A DNA stretch of 41,302 bases, from positions 1-41,302 of the forward strand of contig CAMWKB010000009.1 of NCBI GenBank assembly GCA_947174705.1, in the 5' to 3' direction. Each line of letters starts with the position of its first letter. Position 1 is the first letter of the stretch. The notes beneath the pieces were generated by a model, which saw only the letters and a list, made by a program, of their open reading frames with translations, was not told where the DNA came from and searched no databases. Made by a program: the position numbers and the translations under genes. Of the stretch, positions 41,125 to 41,302 are shown in pieces. The stretch is from an uncultured Lachnospiraceae bacterium. GTDB taxonomy: Bacteria > Bacillota > Clostridia > Lachnospirales > Lachnospiraceae.

Positions 41125-41171
41125 ATTATATCCTCTTGATTTTACTTTTGCTAATGGTTATAATTTATAAC
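41125..41171. promoter_or_regulatory. Divergent promoters with a LysR-type T-N11-A palindrome
   Basis: Plus strand: TTGATT (41136-41141), 17 bp, TATAAT (41159-41164), driving lysR. Minus strand: TATAAT (41125-41130) with TTAGCA (41149-41154) 18 bp upstream, driving the small protein and hydrolase. The perfect palindrome GTTATAATTTATAAC (41157-41171) contains T-N11-A and covers the lysR -10, so binding would block lysR and touch the upstream edge of the minus promoter. Confidence 0.65.
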
Positions 41172-41208
41172 ATGATATGAATTTTAGGAATGTCATAAGG
41201 AGAATCAT

Positions 41209-41302
41209 ATGGAACTGCGAACAATGAGATATTTTCTTGCGGTGGCGAGAGAAGAAAATATGACCCGTGCGGCAGAATTGCTCCACGTTACCCAGCCTAC
41301 GC
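41209..41302 (+). CDS. LysR-family transcriptional regulator, N-terminus (partial)
   Basis: Thirty-one residues are visible before the window ends. MELRTMRYFLAVAREENMTR followed by AAELLHVTQPT is the winged helix-turn-helix start of LysR regulators. AAGGAG (41198-41203) precedes ATG. It is divergent from the small protein / hydrolase / reductase set, the classical arrangement for a LysR regulator and its target. The effector domain is outside the window. Confidence 0.92.
   Translation, partial: MELRTMRYFLAVAREENMTRAAELLHVTQPT

Overview
The window reads as chromosomal DNA of an anaerobic, spore-forming member of the Clostridia, most likely a Lachnospiraceae species. The grounds are three spoVA spore genes, a DUF4364 regulator beside a malic enzyme, the order rho-rpmE-DUF1385-prmC-prfA, AGGAGG-type ribosome binding sites and moderately AT-rich DNA. 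This placement is inferred from gene content; no 16S gene is present. No rRNA, tRNA, CRISPR array or transposase gene was seen.

Layout. 1-138: tail of a gene entering from the left. 366-1742: an orphan AgrC-like GHKL sensor kinase with a LytTR-style pair of direct repeats in front. 1933-6712: a MoxR / DUF58 / transglutaminase operon ending in a small membrane protein. 6759-7228: a short unit with its own promoter and terminator encoding two tiny proteins (39 and 57 aa). 7335-8989: spoVAA-spoVAB-spoVAC, with spoVAD missing from its usual place. 8990-9466: no gene, but two related long palindromes and a near-consensus promoter. 9467-12190: a 907-aa fusion of an EF-G/ribosomal-protection-type GTPase with a Rae1/YacP (NYN) endoribonuclease domain. 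12247-21605: a ten-gene Mrp-type cation/proton antiporter operon with four large antiporter-like subunits. 21841-25357: rarA overlapping a membrane-anchored glycosidase-like protein. 25372-27060 (minus): malic enzyme then DUF4364 regulator. 27282-28172: an HTH-Fic protein. 28373-33182: rho, rpmE, DUF1385, prmC, prfA. 33186-35534: two lipoproteins. 35735-38791: an AAA/DUF4143 ATPase, a DUF1284 protein and an M18 aminopeptidase. 38841-41302: a minus-strand set (small protein with an apparent ACG start, Cys-nucleophile alpha/beta hydrolase, lipoprotein aldo/keto reductase) divergent from a LysR regulator that is cut by the window end.

The most striking item is the GTPase-Rae1 fusion: a ribosome-binding translocase-like GTPase carrying in cis a nuclease domain whose stand-alone relative cuts mRNA in the ribosomal A site. 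Its leader holds one of the two palindromes, each with a terminator-like core and a nearly identical apical loop, so premature termination in the leader is a reasonable hypothesis. Other notable points are the four-antiporter Mrp cluster with MrpA C-terminal modules redistributed, an in-frame gene whose only usable upstream start is ACG, and an aldo/keto reductase with a lipoprotein signal.

All calls come from reading the sequence and recalled family motifs; no searches or structure predictions were run.
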